Assembly: GCA_002270565.1 (NCBI GenBank)
Contig: NQMI01000048.1
Coordinates: 66,684-130,683 of the forward strand
Direction of reading: 5' to 3'
Source of the DNA: Stenocarpella maydis
Taxonomy: Eukaryota; Ascomycota; Sordariomycetes; Diaporthales; Diaporthaceae
DNA length: 64,000 bases
A program made the translations under genes and the position numbers. The notes beneath the pieces were generated by a model, which saw nothing but the letters and a program-made list of their open reading frames with translations, was not told the DNA's origin and ran no database searches. Of this stretch, positions 12,401-23,620 are shown one piece after another. Each line of letters begins with the position of its first letter. The stretch's first letter is position 1.

Positions 12401-13291
12401 GAAGTTTGCCAGAATCCAGGCCGAGGCTGACCTCGACGCCAACAGGCAGCCCAGGACCCCGGCGGACACGGCAGAGCTGGATGCCCTGAGAGAGGAGCTC
12501 GCGAAGTATAAGAAGGCGTACGACGAGGCCATGTCCGCTACCGAGGCTAAGTCGACGAAGGCCGCAGATGAACTCGAGGCGGTCAGGAGTGACCTCGAGA
12601 TGATCACCAAGGAGCTCGAGGCGCATAAGATGGAGGCCTCGGCCAAGGCGAAGACTGCGGAGGCGGACTACAAGGACATGCACGAGTCGATGACGGAGCT
12701 TGTAAACGAGGCAACTGGCCGTGCCGAAAAGGCTGAATCGCAGATCGGGGAGCTGCTGGCGCAGCTCAAGGTCAGGGAGGCAGAACTTGCGGAGGCCAAG
12801 GTATGCCGCCCCCAGGACGCCTACATGCGACCGGATCACTGACGGTTCATGGTGTAACCTGAAAGGCTCTGGCGACACCCAAGACACCCATAAAGACAGG
12901 CCTAGCGGCTAGCAGATTCGCCGATGAAACAGGAGATGATGCCGCCGCCGCTGGAGAGACAACTGGAGCCACGGCGGAAGGTGAGCCGGACAATTCTTCA
13001 GCGGCACTAGCTTTGGTGCGAAAGCCCCTTGCTAATTGCACCGTTCACCTCCGTTCCCTGCATTTATCGATGTCCCTGTTACTCGTGTCCCTTGGTTGCG
13101 CAATTCGGCACGCTGGAGGATCGGTGCTAACGGTTGTGGCAATGAAGCTCGCTAGGATGAGACATACCTGCGCGTCGCTCGAGTCTCTCGATAGCGACAT
13201 GCGCGAACAGAACCTGAGAATCTTGCGTAGCATGGAGGAGGCCACGAACGCAAAGATCAGCAGCAATAACGATGTGAACCAGGTGGCGTAG
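9456..13291 (+). CDS. Large coiled-coil protein with Ser/Thr/Ala/Pro/Lys-rich N-terminus
   Basis: Proposed exons are 9456-12800, 12866-13015 and 13148-13291, about 1,212 residues. Intron 1 (GTATGC...GAAAG, 65 nt) is well supported. Intron 2 (GTGCGA...TGCTAAC...AATGAAG) has a weaker donor but an excellent branch site; without it the frame also stays open to the same stop, so its exact ends are uncertain. Residues 1-265 are disordered and basic, with many KPA, TTTAAKKPA and SSTT runs, as in microtubule- or cortex-binding proteins. Residues about 265-1110 are almost unbroken heptad-type coiled coil (for example LKTKLADSETQITNLKAQIS), with recurring blocks such as KHATEL and HAEELA that suggest internal duplication. 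No motor or ATPase motif is present. A structural role at spindle pole, septum or cortex is inference. I assign no name. Confidence 0.85.
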
Positions 13292-14779
13292 GAGCCTCGC
13301 CACTTGATTAGTCTCGAAAATAAATCAACAAAAACAGCGCGAACGCGTACCACAGCCGGGCCCGCGGCGTCCTGGCCCGCCCGAGCTGCCCATGTCGCAA
13401 GGTCTTCTTCTGCACGACTGAGGAGGATCTGGGATCTATCCTTATGTTTTTAATCAATCGCAAATACCCTGGCCTCGGCCGATATGTTTTCCCCGGGTGG
13501 CGGCGAGTCCTTTGACTCTTGCACTTTTTTTTCAATATCCCTTCTCTCTCTCGCACGTCTCGTATCCAACCCCCTATACCCTTCAGTCTTTTCCCATGCC
13601 TTGGCACTCTTTTTTCCTTGGAGATGCGCCCCTTCCGGCAAAGTTAGGCTCAAGAAACACACGCTGGCTTTGGAGAACACACCTTGCCTTGAACACTTGG
13701 ATCTCGCTCGGTAAGCCTCGTGGATGTGGAGGGGTGGGGTCTTGCGCGTTTCTGGTGGGGACGGTATGGAGCTGCGTGTCCGCGGACATATTTGTATTCA
13801 GCTTTCTCTTTGCTGGCGGTCGTCGGGCTTAGCTCGTCTAGCGCGCTTGAGTAGAATAGATAGAGGAACGGATTGACGGATCGATACCCATTTTTTCCTG
13901 CAGTCGTGGCCATGTGACTTGCTCTTGCTTGGTGTTTTTGTCTGGCCTTGGTGCGGGGCGATTTGACATGTGTGTGTGCCTCTAGTAGGTGTTGGCAACT
14001 AGTTAGGTGTTGTGATCCTTGGAAATCACCAGATTGTCGTGTCCGGGGTTGAGCTGCATTTCTCGTCAAGGCGTCTCTTTTCTTGTCTTCCCTTTTCTTT
14101 CCTTTCTTTTTAAAAAATAACAATAATAATTGGCCCGGCTGTCCTAGCATAATATCCCTTTCGCTTTCGACCGGCTATAGTGCAGGTAGGCGGTGTTGTA
14201 CCTGGAAGCGTGTGAGATCTGAATGACGCCATTCTTCTAGAATCGTTAAAGTTAGCGTGTAAATAGTTGCATTCAATGTTATCAAGCCGGTTATGATACT
14301 CTATAACAGGCCTACAGAGGGTTCTTTCTGACACTTGTAAATGCTTAAAAGGCCATAATCAGATACTTTTACATATGATTCCGATAGCGGTAGGCTTGAA
14401 TCCCGAGAGTTATTAAGAAATACAAAAGCCTCTTAAGGATAGTCGAGGCCAGCTTCCAACATGTAGCTCAAAGCTAACTTAGATAACGGAGCTGGAAGGC
14501 TAAGATACTCAAAAAAGAGGAAGAGAAACCTTCAATAGCGGTAAATCGGACTGCTCCTTAGCATGCGCAGTCACAGAAGGGCAGTGATGGTACCCTCACG
14601 CATAACACTATCCCATCCCTATAGAGAGCCCCCTTGAAGCACCCACAGAGTTTCTGAACACCCCAGATCTGCGGTTCCTCGAGGCTCGCGTGATCGGATG
14701 GCACAGGAGCGGTAAAAGTGCAAAATTGTTGCGAGCGCACAGAGTACAAGGCTTATATAGATTCTTAAAGGGCAACCTC
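13292..14779. other. Intergenic region with T-rich 3' flank
   Basis: Holds pyrimidine-rich tracts (about 13520-13620) and a T/A tract at 14090-14130. From about 14340 the sequence becomes more AT-rich, marking the start of the decayed segment. No gene seen. Confidence 0.5.
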
Positions 14780-15300
14780 TCTCTTCCATTGTTACGTAGC
14801 CCTCTTGACCATCTGCGTGCCGTACTTCCGAATCCTCTTACGGAAGCCCTGGCTCTCAGGGTTCATAACAGCGTCATCACTGAACTGGCATAGGACTGGG
14901 GCCTTCAGATACTTTTGGAATGTGGGCTGCTTAAGGAGTTTGTTAACCCATTTCTTCACATGGGGTTGCTCATTGATGTCAGTACCGCACCACCTGTTTG
15001 AATGTGTGAATAATGAGATTGGCAATGTCGGCCACTGTCAGCCGGTTACCGGCAGCATATTCAGACTTAGACCCTCATTCCTATAGACATTTATCATTAA
15101 AGCACTTACAAGATGCTCATTGAGAACATGGTTCAGGCGCCTGGCTTCAGCGGTGTAGTCCCAGTTTCCATAACAATAGGTACCACCTCGGGCGCACAGC
15201 GGTCGAAGTGACATGCCGCAACCTGCCGCGACAGCCACGGAACAGGACCAATGACTTAGGTGAGCTGTCGGAACCTTGCTGTCAGCTGCAAAATTGACTG
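14780..15300 (-). pseudogene. Glutathione S-transferase (Ure2-like) relic
   Basis: Broken pieces of a GST C-terminal domain can be read on the minus strand in more than one frame. One frame (15238-15038) gives GNWDYTAEARRLNHVLNEHL, like the helix before the substrate pocket. An adjacent frame gives YAAGNRLTVADIANLIIHTF, the classic GST 'ltvADi' segment (about 15060-15000). A third stretch (15025-14792) gives NEQPHVKKWVNKLLKQPTFQ and then a tail ending near 14795. A GTAAGT...CTATAG pair at about 15112-15080 may be a former intron, but the exon after it starts with an in-frame TGA, and another frame change lies near 15000. No N-terminal thioredoxin-like half is recognisable. This is a decayed gene fragment, not a functional enzyme. 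Confidence 0.7.
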
Positions 15301-16208
15301 TATGCCATGGTGTACTAATTCTCTCTGATCGACGGGCGTGGAGTGCTCAGATTATCCTTGAATGGCTCCTCTGCCCATACTTATCATGGTCATTTTAAAG
15401 CTGGCTTTGTTTAGTCTGATCATAATACTTTTTCCTTCTTCTTTTCCTTTTTTTTTTTTTTTTAAAAAAAAAGAAGAACTGCAACTTTCCTTTCATACAC
15501 CTTTACAATACCTAGGTAACTTGAGCGTTTACGACCCAGCCCACGAACAGCATCAGGACAACGATAGTCCGACGCGAATCCACACATGCAAGTGGCATCC
15601 CAGCCTTCTCTGTCCGAATACGTACTAGTGACTCAGGTGACTTCTGGAGCTGACAGGTGTGCCAGCTTATTCTCGTGCACACTGTCAGCACTCATGTTGC
15701 TGACGGGTTAATTGCATACCAGCTTTAGTCCCCGCACGCAACAGCGCCTCGGTGAGAGTGGTTCTCCTCAGTATATAAATATTGGCTTGGAATCTAAGGC
15801 GAGTAATCGAATAACTACGTAGAACACTTTGTTACGCCAGGGCTACCGCAAGCCACGCTCACCTTTGCTGGCTCAACTTGGTTAGCAATATTCGCATTTG
15901 TATGAGTTGGCTGCCCCCCTTCCACATTGCACGAACGTGGGGTCAAAGATGCAGTTTTGAACAGGAATTTTCACCCATTGCCGGATTTCTTTAAATCCCT
16001 TCCGTGTTAGCTTTCCATCGACTCAACGCATGCTAGGCGAGAAGAGATGGTATTAAGGCAGATCCTGAATTGAAAAACTAGGCATTAAAGACTCATTTTC
16101 CATAAGCGTGTCTGCGAAGCTTGTTTCAGGTCGAGATCATGGCGCTCATGTGACAGCCTGATTGTATCACCGTCTGCGCAACCGGGACAAGATTGAGTCA
16201 CGCCAATT
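15301..16208. other. Intergenic region with poly(T)/poly(A) palindrome
   Basis: A T(16) tract followed directly by A(10) at about 15449-15475 can form a perfect hairpin. A TATA-box-like string (TATAAATA) occurs near 15773, about 430 bases upstream of the NLR pseudogene start. No gene seen. Confidence 0.4.
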
Positions 16209-19200
16209 ATGCGGCTCCAGCTTCCTTGGAAGAGGAGAAAGGCTGCCGAGGTTATAGAGGCTGGCCAAGGTGACGGTAAGGCTGGGACAGAAGGATCCCA
16301 CGGAGCGACTTTTGACACTCTTGTCGCGCCCGACGACCTCGATACTCTGCATTCCGTTACGCAACTCTCCGCGCCAAGCGAGACTACTGCCCGGACAGAA
16401 CGCTGGGGTTTATTTGTCCTGGAGCCTCAAGACGACAGTGATCCCGACGCCATCGACGTTGCTGCTTTACACGGCTTGAACGGGCACTGAGAGAAGACAT
16501 GGCAGTCAAATAACGCAACCCCAAAAGGCGGAGGAGCGATGTGGCTCCGTGACTTCTTACCGCAGCAGATTCCACACGCCTGCATCATGCCATTTGGCTA
16601 CGACTCTGTAATGCTTTTTAGCAAGTCGACCTCGGACGTTGGGACATTCGCTGAGCAGCTCCTGGAGTCACTATTGTCCAGGCGTGTGAATGTTTCCGAC
16701 ACACGTCCTATGATATTTATCTGCCATAGTCTTGGCGGAATTGTGGTGAAGAAGGTCAGCTCACCATTCTGCTCATGGTGTCTCACTACTAATGACCGCG
16801 ATGCAGGCCATAATCAGGGCCCATGAGCGAGATCGGTACCATGGTCTGCTTCAGTCTATCCACGGAATCATGTTCTTTGGGACCCCACACCGAGGCTCGT
16901 CGCTGGCAAACTGGAGCACAGTCCTCGGAAATATCGCTAGTGTTGCCAGCCTCGGCAGCAAGACAAACTGGAAGCTTTCCCAACACCTTCAAACTGGCTC
17001 TGAGCAGTTGCAAGAGATCTCCAAATCCTTTGTGGACAGGGCAAAGAATCTTCAGATCATCAGCTTTTACGAAACGGAAAAGATGGATTTCCTCAACCAG
17101 CGCGTGGTTGAATACGACTCAGCTGTGCTGGGCTTCCCGGACGAAGTCCCCATTCCAATCACAGGAAACCATCGCACGATGTGTAGGTTCGATAGCATCA
17201 ACGAGCCTAGGTATCGGTGTGTCTGGACAAATATCCAAAACTTGGCAGGCTCTGCATCCAATCCAAGTAGGCCAATGTCGCAGTTCACTCAAACCCAAAT
17301 ACCAGGTTCTAATCCAGCTGCCAGAACAAGCCACCATGGGCGGCCCAAATCGAGCAAGCTCCGGAAGTGGCGCCAAGGTCCCACTCGACGGTCTCTCTCA
17401 GCAATCTTCTACTCGGAAATTGAGGGAACCTTTGTCAGCCGATTCGGAACAAAAGTGGAAGTCGGAGTTCCTCAGTCAAGAGTTTAGCCGGGCGAACCAT
17501 GACGACGTAGCTGAGTCCATCAACCAGGCCGAAATCAAACGCCAGCAGAAACTCGAAGCAGCTCGACAAAAGGAAGAACTTAAAGCCCAGTCGACTTTCC
17601 TGAGGCTTTTGAATACCTCCAATTACGAGGCGCACAAGGATCGATACCCCCCTGCAGTGCCTGGGACTTGCCAGTGGCTGATCCACCACGATAAATACCG
17701 GGATTGGAGACAAAAGCAGTCTTCTGACCTTCTTTGGCTCTCAGCAGATGCTGGGTGCGGGAAATCCGTGCTCCTATCGTTCCTGATTGACCACTTCAAG
17801 AGCTTGGAGAACAAGGTCCAAGTCCCAGAAGTTGTCTGCTACTTCTTCAAGGAAGACAACAGCGAACAGAACGATGCCACGCACGCGCTTTCAGCTATCC
17901 TCCATCAACTGTATACTGCTCAGCCATGGTTGTTGACGCACGCAACCAACTAGTTTTTGGAACAAGGCAAGGATATCCTGCGCTCGTTTAGTTCATTGTG
18001 GAAGCTCCTGGATATTTCCCTACGGATGCTTCCTCGAGAGACGTGATTCTCGTCTTCGACGGCCTTGACGAGTGCGAGCAGTCCACACGACAGCAGCTGC
18101 TACATTCACTCACGCGCTTCTACAGCGCCAAGGAAGGAAGCAGCCTCACCAACCCGCCTTTTGTCAAGACCATCGTCGCAAGTCGTCCTAGCAATGATAT
18201 CAAGCGTGCCTTCGACGTCCTCCCGACAATCCGACTTAGAGGAGAGGATGAGCCAGAAGCAATCAGTCGAGATGTCGAGCTTGTCATTGAGCACCACATT
18301 GAAAATGCCACACGCCGGGGAATACCGAGAGAAGTCTTGGCTGATGTCCGAGCAGGGCTGATCAAGGGTGCGGATAGGACTTTCCTCTGGACAACTCTAG
18401 TTATCGGCCTCCTGGAGACCAAGAAAGGCGCATCGATCAGAGATCTGATCGGCATCCTCAATGCTCGAGGAGACATCTTCCAGATATATGAGAAATTGCT
18501 TGACCACAGCTCCGATGCACCCCAAGCCTGGAGATTGCTTCAAATTGTCGTCGGCGCTATCAGGCCGATGACTCTGTCTGAACTGAGTATCGCAATGGCC
18601 GTGAGTAAAGACCAGACGACATTCGACGACCTCAAACTTGACGTGGTACACAACTTTGAGGAACGTGCAAAGGAGCTCTGTGGGCACTTCATTCGCATCG
18701 TCCGCGACACTGTATACCTGGTGCACCAGACCGCGCGGGAATTCCTTCTCATCCAATGGCAGGGCCATCGCCCGAGAGAAGCTCAGGTTCCAGCCAGAGG
18801 CCTCCGGGAGGCAAGTGGCACAAATCCATCATTCTCAAGCACGCACATAATGAGATATTGGACATCTGTCTGCACTACCTGTCCCTTCTCAACGTCAAAT
18901 CTACTCGTCACCCTTCCATAGCAGAGAACCTCTGGAACGACCAATTCGCGGGCAGATTCCTAGAGTATTACGGCCGTTACTGGACGATACATTACCACTT
19001 CATCGCTCCAGACCTCAGCCCCTGCCAGCTCGCTGCCTGTGCACGACTGTGCAACTCGAACACCTTGGGATTTGGCGAGTGGTTCAACAAGGCGTCCGAG
19101 CTTGCGCATAATCCCAGGCACAGCCTGAGGGAAGGCATGACGAAGCGGGATATCGCGCACCTTTTCGATTTGAAAGAGGTGGTACAGCTGCTAGAACGAA

Positions 19201-19460
19201 TGTTGAAGCCGGAGGACATGCAGGACCCCACCTTGCAGCAGGCTGCTGGGTCATCCACGCAGGCGGAAGACGGCAGCATTGCTATTCCAAATTCTCCCCG
19301 GCTCCTGACTGTTGAGGAAGTAGTGCACCCGCACACGATATCTCCTGGGCATCTGCTGGAATCTCCATTGAGTGAGGCTGTGGATACGGGCTTTCATCTG
19401 GTGGGGGCGAACCATCGACGACTCTCTGACTGGGGAGACTACACCCGACGACACTCATAA
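16209..19460 (+). pseudogene. SesB-type esterase + NACHT NTPase (NLR-like) gene, disrupted
   Basis: The intact ancestor would be a fungal NOD-like receptor with an alpha/beta-hydrolase (SesB-type) effector domain followed by a NACHT NTPase. Such proteins are linked to non-self recognition and heterokaryon incompatibility. Visible parts: RWGLFVLEPQ and AALHGLNGH, the nucleophile elbow CHSLGGIVVKK (Ser nucleophile), FFGTPHRGSSLANW, then P-loop SADAGCGKSVLLSF (about 17743-17784) and Walker B VILVFDGLDECE (about 18041-18076). Two true introns remain: 16755-16806 and 17267-17324. Lesions: TGA at 16488-16490 inside the esterase, TAG at 17951-17953 between Walker A and B, a one-base frame change near 18000-18020, and another near 18765-18800. 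No ankyrin, WD or TPR repeats follow. Four independent lesions make a functional full-length product unlikely unless the assembly has errors here. Confidence 0.85.
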
Positions 19461-19662
19461 TGATCCCAAGGGAGTCACCATGGCGAAAAATTGTTGTTTA
19501 GATATGTGAACTGACTCATCTGTTGGCCCGAGAAAGAATCAGTGCGTGCCTCCACAGTCTTCACTGGCTTTTACTTACTTCTGGACGCTGACCAATTAGC
19601 CAGGCGCAGTTTGACTGCCTAATGAGTTTCCTTCTCGCAAGCGCAACTCCCGAAAACACAAC

Positions 19663-21442
19663 ATGAGCTCCGTCACCCCCGAAAGTTATCGCCGATACAA
19701 GCTAGGCACGGAGACCGTGTTCACATGGCTCTCAGATGCTCTAGGACAGGTCGGCGTAACATCTGACAGAAGGTTGGAGTCACTGATTCCTCAAACAGGG
19801 TTGCCGAACTAGTATGGCTAGGTCCAAGGACTTAGAAGCTATTTTGGATCATGCTATGGAAATCGAAACCAACCTCTGCACCGCTGCTAGGAAGCTTCTG
19901 GGCACCTTCGTCGACGTCTATGCAGGTATGATCTTCCTCAACAAGAACCCCGAAGCCATTGATTGTTACGCCGAAGAACATCGTCAATACCACTGGGTCT
20001 GGTGATTTCGGTTCCAGTCCTCGCATGATTCTCCCCATGATCGTCTTGCACGACATCCGCACCGCTAATTCTGAATCTGGGCAAGCGGATATTCCCATCC
20101 AAGTATCTGAGGATTACAAAAGGTTGGCGGCTGGTTTGGCTGTTTTCAGCCAATTTATTAGCGTAGATCCAAAAGAAATCCCCGAAATCTCGCCTATCTT
20201 ATCGATCAGGAAAAGAACGAACGGAGTGGGCTGGAAGGGCGAGTTCCCCGGCGCATCAGCAAGCGAGACAAGAAGTTCGCGGAATTACCCTTACGGACAA
20301 GTTCAATTCTTGCCGGCATGGTCCTTTTCCACCCATCTTACAACTCATTTCTCACTGATCTTTCTTCTGTTAATAAGGACTGGCTTCTGGTTCCCCTGGC
20401 CCACCTTGTCAGCTGGCATACCGTGGCCTGCGGAGAGACTTCAGCATAGTTCCAGAAAGTCTGGCCTGGTTCCAATACAGCACTCGAGATTATTGGACCC
20501 AGGCCGGTCTGAAAGGGATCTGGGCCACCAGGGGCCTTGAGAGCTTGTCGAAACCGCATGCTCCTGCTATGGGGCGTACCACTCAAGGAGTTCTACCAGA
20601 GGATGGCTAATGGTGACATTCCAAATGCGGAGGAACTCTTCAGCCGTCTCAAGAAGCACGATACCGCACGGCTTTCTATTTATGGAGCGGAGGGACTTGG
20701 GGTGATGATTCGTGACCGAGCGAGCGATCGCCTCAAGGCAACAGGCAAACGCACAAACCAACTGATCAGAATCGATGCCTCCCAGCCCATGCCACTCTTG
20801 GATGCCGTGCGAGAAGACATACACTTGGAAGGATTGATGAAGGCCCAACAAGGCCACATTCGAAAAATCGACCTCGCATCCTCCAACGTCGAGTCGCCTG
20901 CCAACCCCACTGGCGGATCTCCCCACCGGCAGAAGCACCGTCAGGAGCCCGACGCGCTTTCCTACATCGACGCATTCTCCCGACTAGCACAGACAGAGTC
21001 CCCCAAACTGGTCTTCCCTTTCAAAGATGTCTCGCTGAAATGCTCTGGGATCACGTCCATGCTCTTCAATGACGTCCTTGCTGGTAAGGTCACCGTACCT
21101 CAAGCCGTCCTCGAGTGCCCTGTGATGCGCCCATTCCTCACGGACGATCCTAGCGCCAGAAAGGCTCTGCTACAAGTGGGAAATTTTGGCCATGGCACTC
21201 AGAGTGTGTGTTCTCTTGTCTCGCTCGTCACCATGTTTGGTGATAGGGCTGGCAGCTGGACGAATCTTAGGCTTGAGAGACACATGCTGGGATTGCTTGA
21301 GAAGCAAAGGAAGACAGGATCTGGATACTCTGGCGGCTGGGTCACCAAGCGCTTTGTCGAGAAGTGCAAGGAGTTTGGGTTTTCAGTTCCAGAGTGTACG
21401 ATTGGACCCTCTACATCCTGTAAGACGGGACAGTCGGCTTGA
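19663..21442 (+). pseudogene. Broken gene with DUF6604-like N-terminus
   Basis: An ATG at 19663 in good context opens a frame starting MSSVTPESYRRYKLGTETVF and ends at TAG 19810-19812. The 'YxxYKxxTxxxxxWL' pattern resembles the N-terminus of fungal DUF6604 proteins (a family of unknown function). Coding-like stretches continue in other frames: about 20190-20430 (AGMVLFHPSYNSFLTDLSSV region) and an open frame 20537-21442 of about 300 residues with LLWGVPLKEFYQRMANGDIP near its start. No set of GT-AG introns that I could find joins all parts, so it is probably a decayed gene, although a multi-intron gene cannot be excluded. It lies about 200 bases behind the NACHT pseudogene in the same orientation. 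Confidence 0.5.
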
Positions 21443-22324
21443 TGAGTAGCTTCCTCTCGCAGTCGAACCATTCACTTTCGGACCTGATGCCCATATCGAA
21501 TTACTATTGTAAGCTTACCTAGGTTTATGAATTCGCTCGGCAAAAGGTCGGAATACCTCATTTGGGTGGGGCTGCCTGTAAATGGATGAAGGCAACAACA
21601 GAAGTGTGGGGAAAGCGATGAAAGGGTCGACGAGTTGGTCAAGACCAGTTGAAAGGGTCTCAGGGAGAGCTCCATCTGACAAGTTGGTACTGTAAAATTA
21701 ATTTTTGTATCAGTACCTACCAGCAGTATGTGCTTGTAGAAGTCAGGGAATACCTCCTGTGTGTCATGAACCAGTAACGGACCAGGACCTTACAAAGTGG
21801 ATTGACATGATTTGCGCTTGGTAGCCAGGCAGGTAGTGTAAGGATGATGATGAGAAGTTTAGTAAATGCGCTGTAAAGCATGGTACTTGCACGATCGGCA
21901 CGTTGATCGAGTGCTTGCAGGCTAGTCCTAGAAGCATATCACGCGAAAGCCCTGGTAGTTTCTCGGAGCGCAAAGTGCATCGAAAGCCCGCACCTCCTCT
22001 AGAGCAGTGGCTGCGGCGAGCCGGTGCTCCTATGTCAGTCATACTTGAACATATATAGAGGGGCATTAGCACCTTCTAACCCTGTATCGCCAATTTTGCC
22101 ACCATTAACCCAGATTCGAGGATTGTTTGGGAAGCGGACGGCAAACATAATAATTATTCACTATGCACCAGAAGTACGTGTCATGGAAGTGGGTACTACA
22201 TAGTATGAGAGTGGGTGTCATCTCGATTTAATAATTATTCAAGTCGCCAATGAGAGGTGGCCAGGCATTTTGCGGCATAACCAGCTTATTAGAAAACAAT
22301 GCGTGCGAACAATTTCAATGTCAT
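21443..22324. other. Intergenic region
   Basis: No gene. Two copies of the string TAATAATTATTCA lie about 80 bases apart (about 22148 and 22229) as a direct repeat around a short segment. Confidence 0.4.
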
Positions 22325-22671
22325 TTACTTCTTCCAGTTCCCAGCATCCCGCGAGCCCTTGGCAACATCAGACAATCCATTCTCAACACCCGAGCCCGCA
22401 TTAGCTATACCATCACCAATAGGGCGTCCTACCCCGCCGGTAACTCCATTGACAGTCTCTCCTAGCCCACGAGTTGCCCCCCCTGTGATAAAGTCGGCTG
22501 TTGTGAGACCCGGGAGGTGAAATTTTTATTTTCTGGCGAGAGGGCAGGGGGACACTTTTCCTTACCGACTACACCACCAACGGTATTAGACAAACCCGAC
22601 ACAGTGTTCCCAAGGATGCCTGTCACGGTTTTGGCGGCACCCGTCACTCCGTTATCCGAGTTGTTGTTCAT
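22325..22671 (-). CDS. Small Gly/Val/Asn-rich repeat protein, two exons
   Basis: Exons 22671-22566 and 22497-22325 are joined by a 68-nt intron (GTAAGG...CAACAG), giving 92 residues. The spliced protein begins MNNNSDNGVTGAAKTVTGIL and continues as short repeats of the form 'G-x-x-x-x-V-x-G' (GNTVSGLSNTVGGVV, GLGETVNGVTGGVG, GIANAGSGVENGLSD), ending in NWKK. The periodic small residues suggest a glycine-zipper-like or LEA-like amphipathic protein, perhaps membrane-associating or stress-related (inference). The repeat periodicity continues across the splice junction, which is strong support for the exon join. No signal peptide. An (AC)n run of about 21 bases sits in the 5' leader at about 22719-22739. 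No named family assigned. Confidence 0.75.
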
Positions 22672-23620
22672 ATTATTGTTGAGTGGTGACAAAATCAGAT
22701 GGGCTTTCTTGGGTTTGGTGTGTGTGTGTGTGTGTGTGTAGAGGTCGAAATGATCAAGCAGAGTAGATGAGCTGAAAAAAAAAAAAACATGAGTGACTAT
22801 TTCTGGAAGGAAGTGGTGGTCGATATATAGATGTGCCAAAGACAAAGCATGCCCTGTAAGTCGTCATCAGGCCAACGCAAGGTGATGTCATCCGTGCCAC
22901 ACCTCAGCTGTGCCACATTCGTCAGACGGGAGCTCGTCATTGGTTGAGCCCTCCCCAGATGCCTTGGCTGGCCAGTCGACTTGCAGCCACACCTTGTGGC
23001 ACCCCCCCTTTTCCAACGTCATCTCATCAATCGATCCATCGTCTACAAACACATTGATCTCGCGTGCGATCACCATCAAAAGAGCTCTCTTCTTTTTCTT
23101 TTCCCTTTTTTCTTTCTTTTTTCTATTTTCCTCCTTCTTTCCTTTTTGGTTGGGATGGGGGGTGGGACCGACTTGCTCGCACCGTATAGTACACATCACT
23201 AGACCTGCCGGCGCTCCCACTTTGACCGAGGAGTGCAGCAGTCTTTTCCATGCAAACCAGCTCCGGAAATCTTTACCAGAACGAAAATATTCATGTAGTC
23301 ATCCCAGGGGGTGAACACATGCCCTCGTCAAGATGCGGGCTCCATGGTTCTCCAGACCAACAGCGCGTCTCTTCATGCTGGTTGCGGTTCGTTTCGTCGG
23401 AGCGATCATCCTTTGGAGAACAGCCCGCCACGCAAGATTAACGCGGAGGCATATGTCAATACGGATACAAGCAGGCTCCAATGATTTTCCAACTAGGGGG
23501 CTCGAGCCCTAGCCGTTAGGTTGGAAATTATCAGGTTCTATAGTACTGCTTGCAACTACAGACCGTCAGGCAGTTGACTATTGCGCTAAAAGACCAGAGC
23601 TTCAGAGGGGTCGGCGGGGT
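22672..23620. other. Intergenic region with low-complexity tracts
   Basis: Contains (TG)n at 22719-22739, a poly(A) tract at about 22776-22788 and CT-rich sequence at 23080-23150. A tRNA-like sequence lies at about 23490-23600 (separate entry). Confidence 0.5.
23490..23600 (-). other. tRNA-like / SINE-like sequence (A-box and B-box)
   Basis: On the minus strand the string TTAGCGCAATAGTCAACTG (about 23591-23573) resembles a Pol III A-box. The string GGGCTCGAGCCCC (about 23508-23496) resembles a B-box and can form a T-arm-like hairpin CTAGGG...CCCTAG. The two are about 80 bases apart, more than in an intronless tRNA, and I cannot form matching acceptor arms. It is therefore more likely a tRNA pseudogene or tRNA-derived SINE fragment than a working tRNA. 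Confidence 0.3.

Noticed and set aside
16488..16490. In-frame TGA in the NLR gene as possible selenocysteine or readthrough
   Set aside because: Fungi of this group lack selenocysteine insertion, and further stops and frameshifts downstream show simple pseudogenisation.
17267..17324. Frame change between esterase and NACHT parts as a frameshift lesion
   Set aside because: A 58-nt GT-AG intron with a CTAAT branch site explains it, so it is counted as a normal intron.
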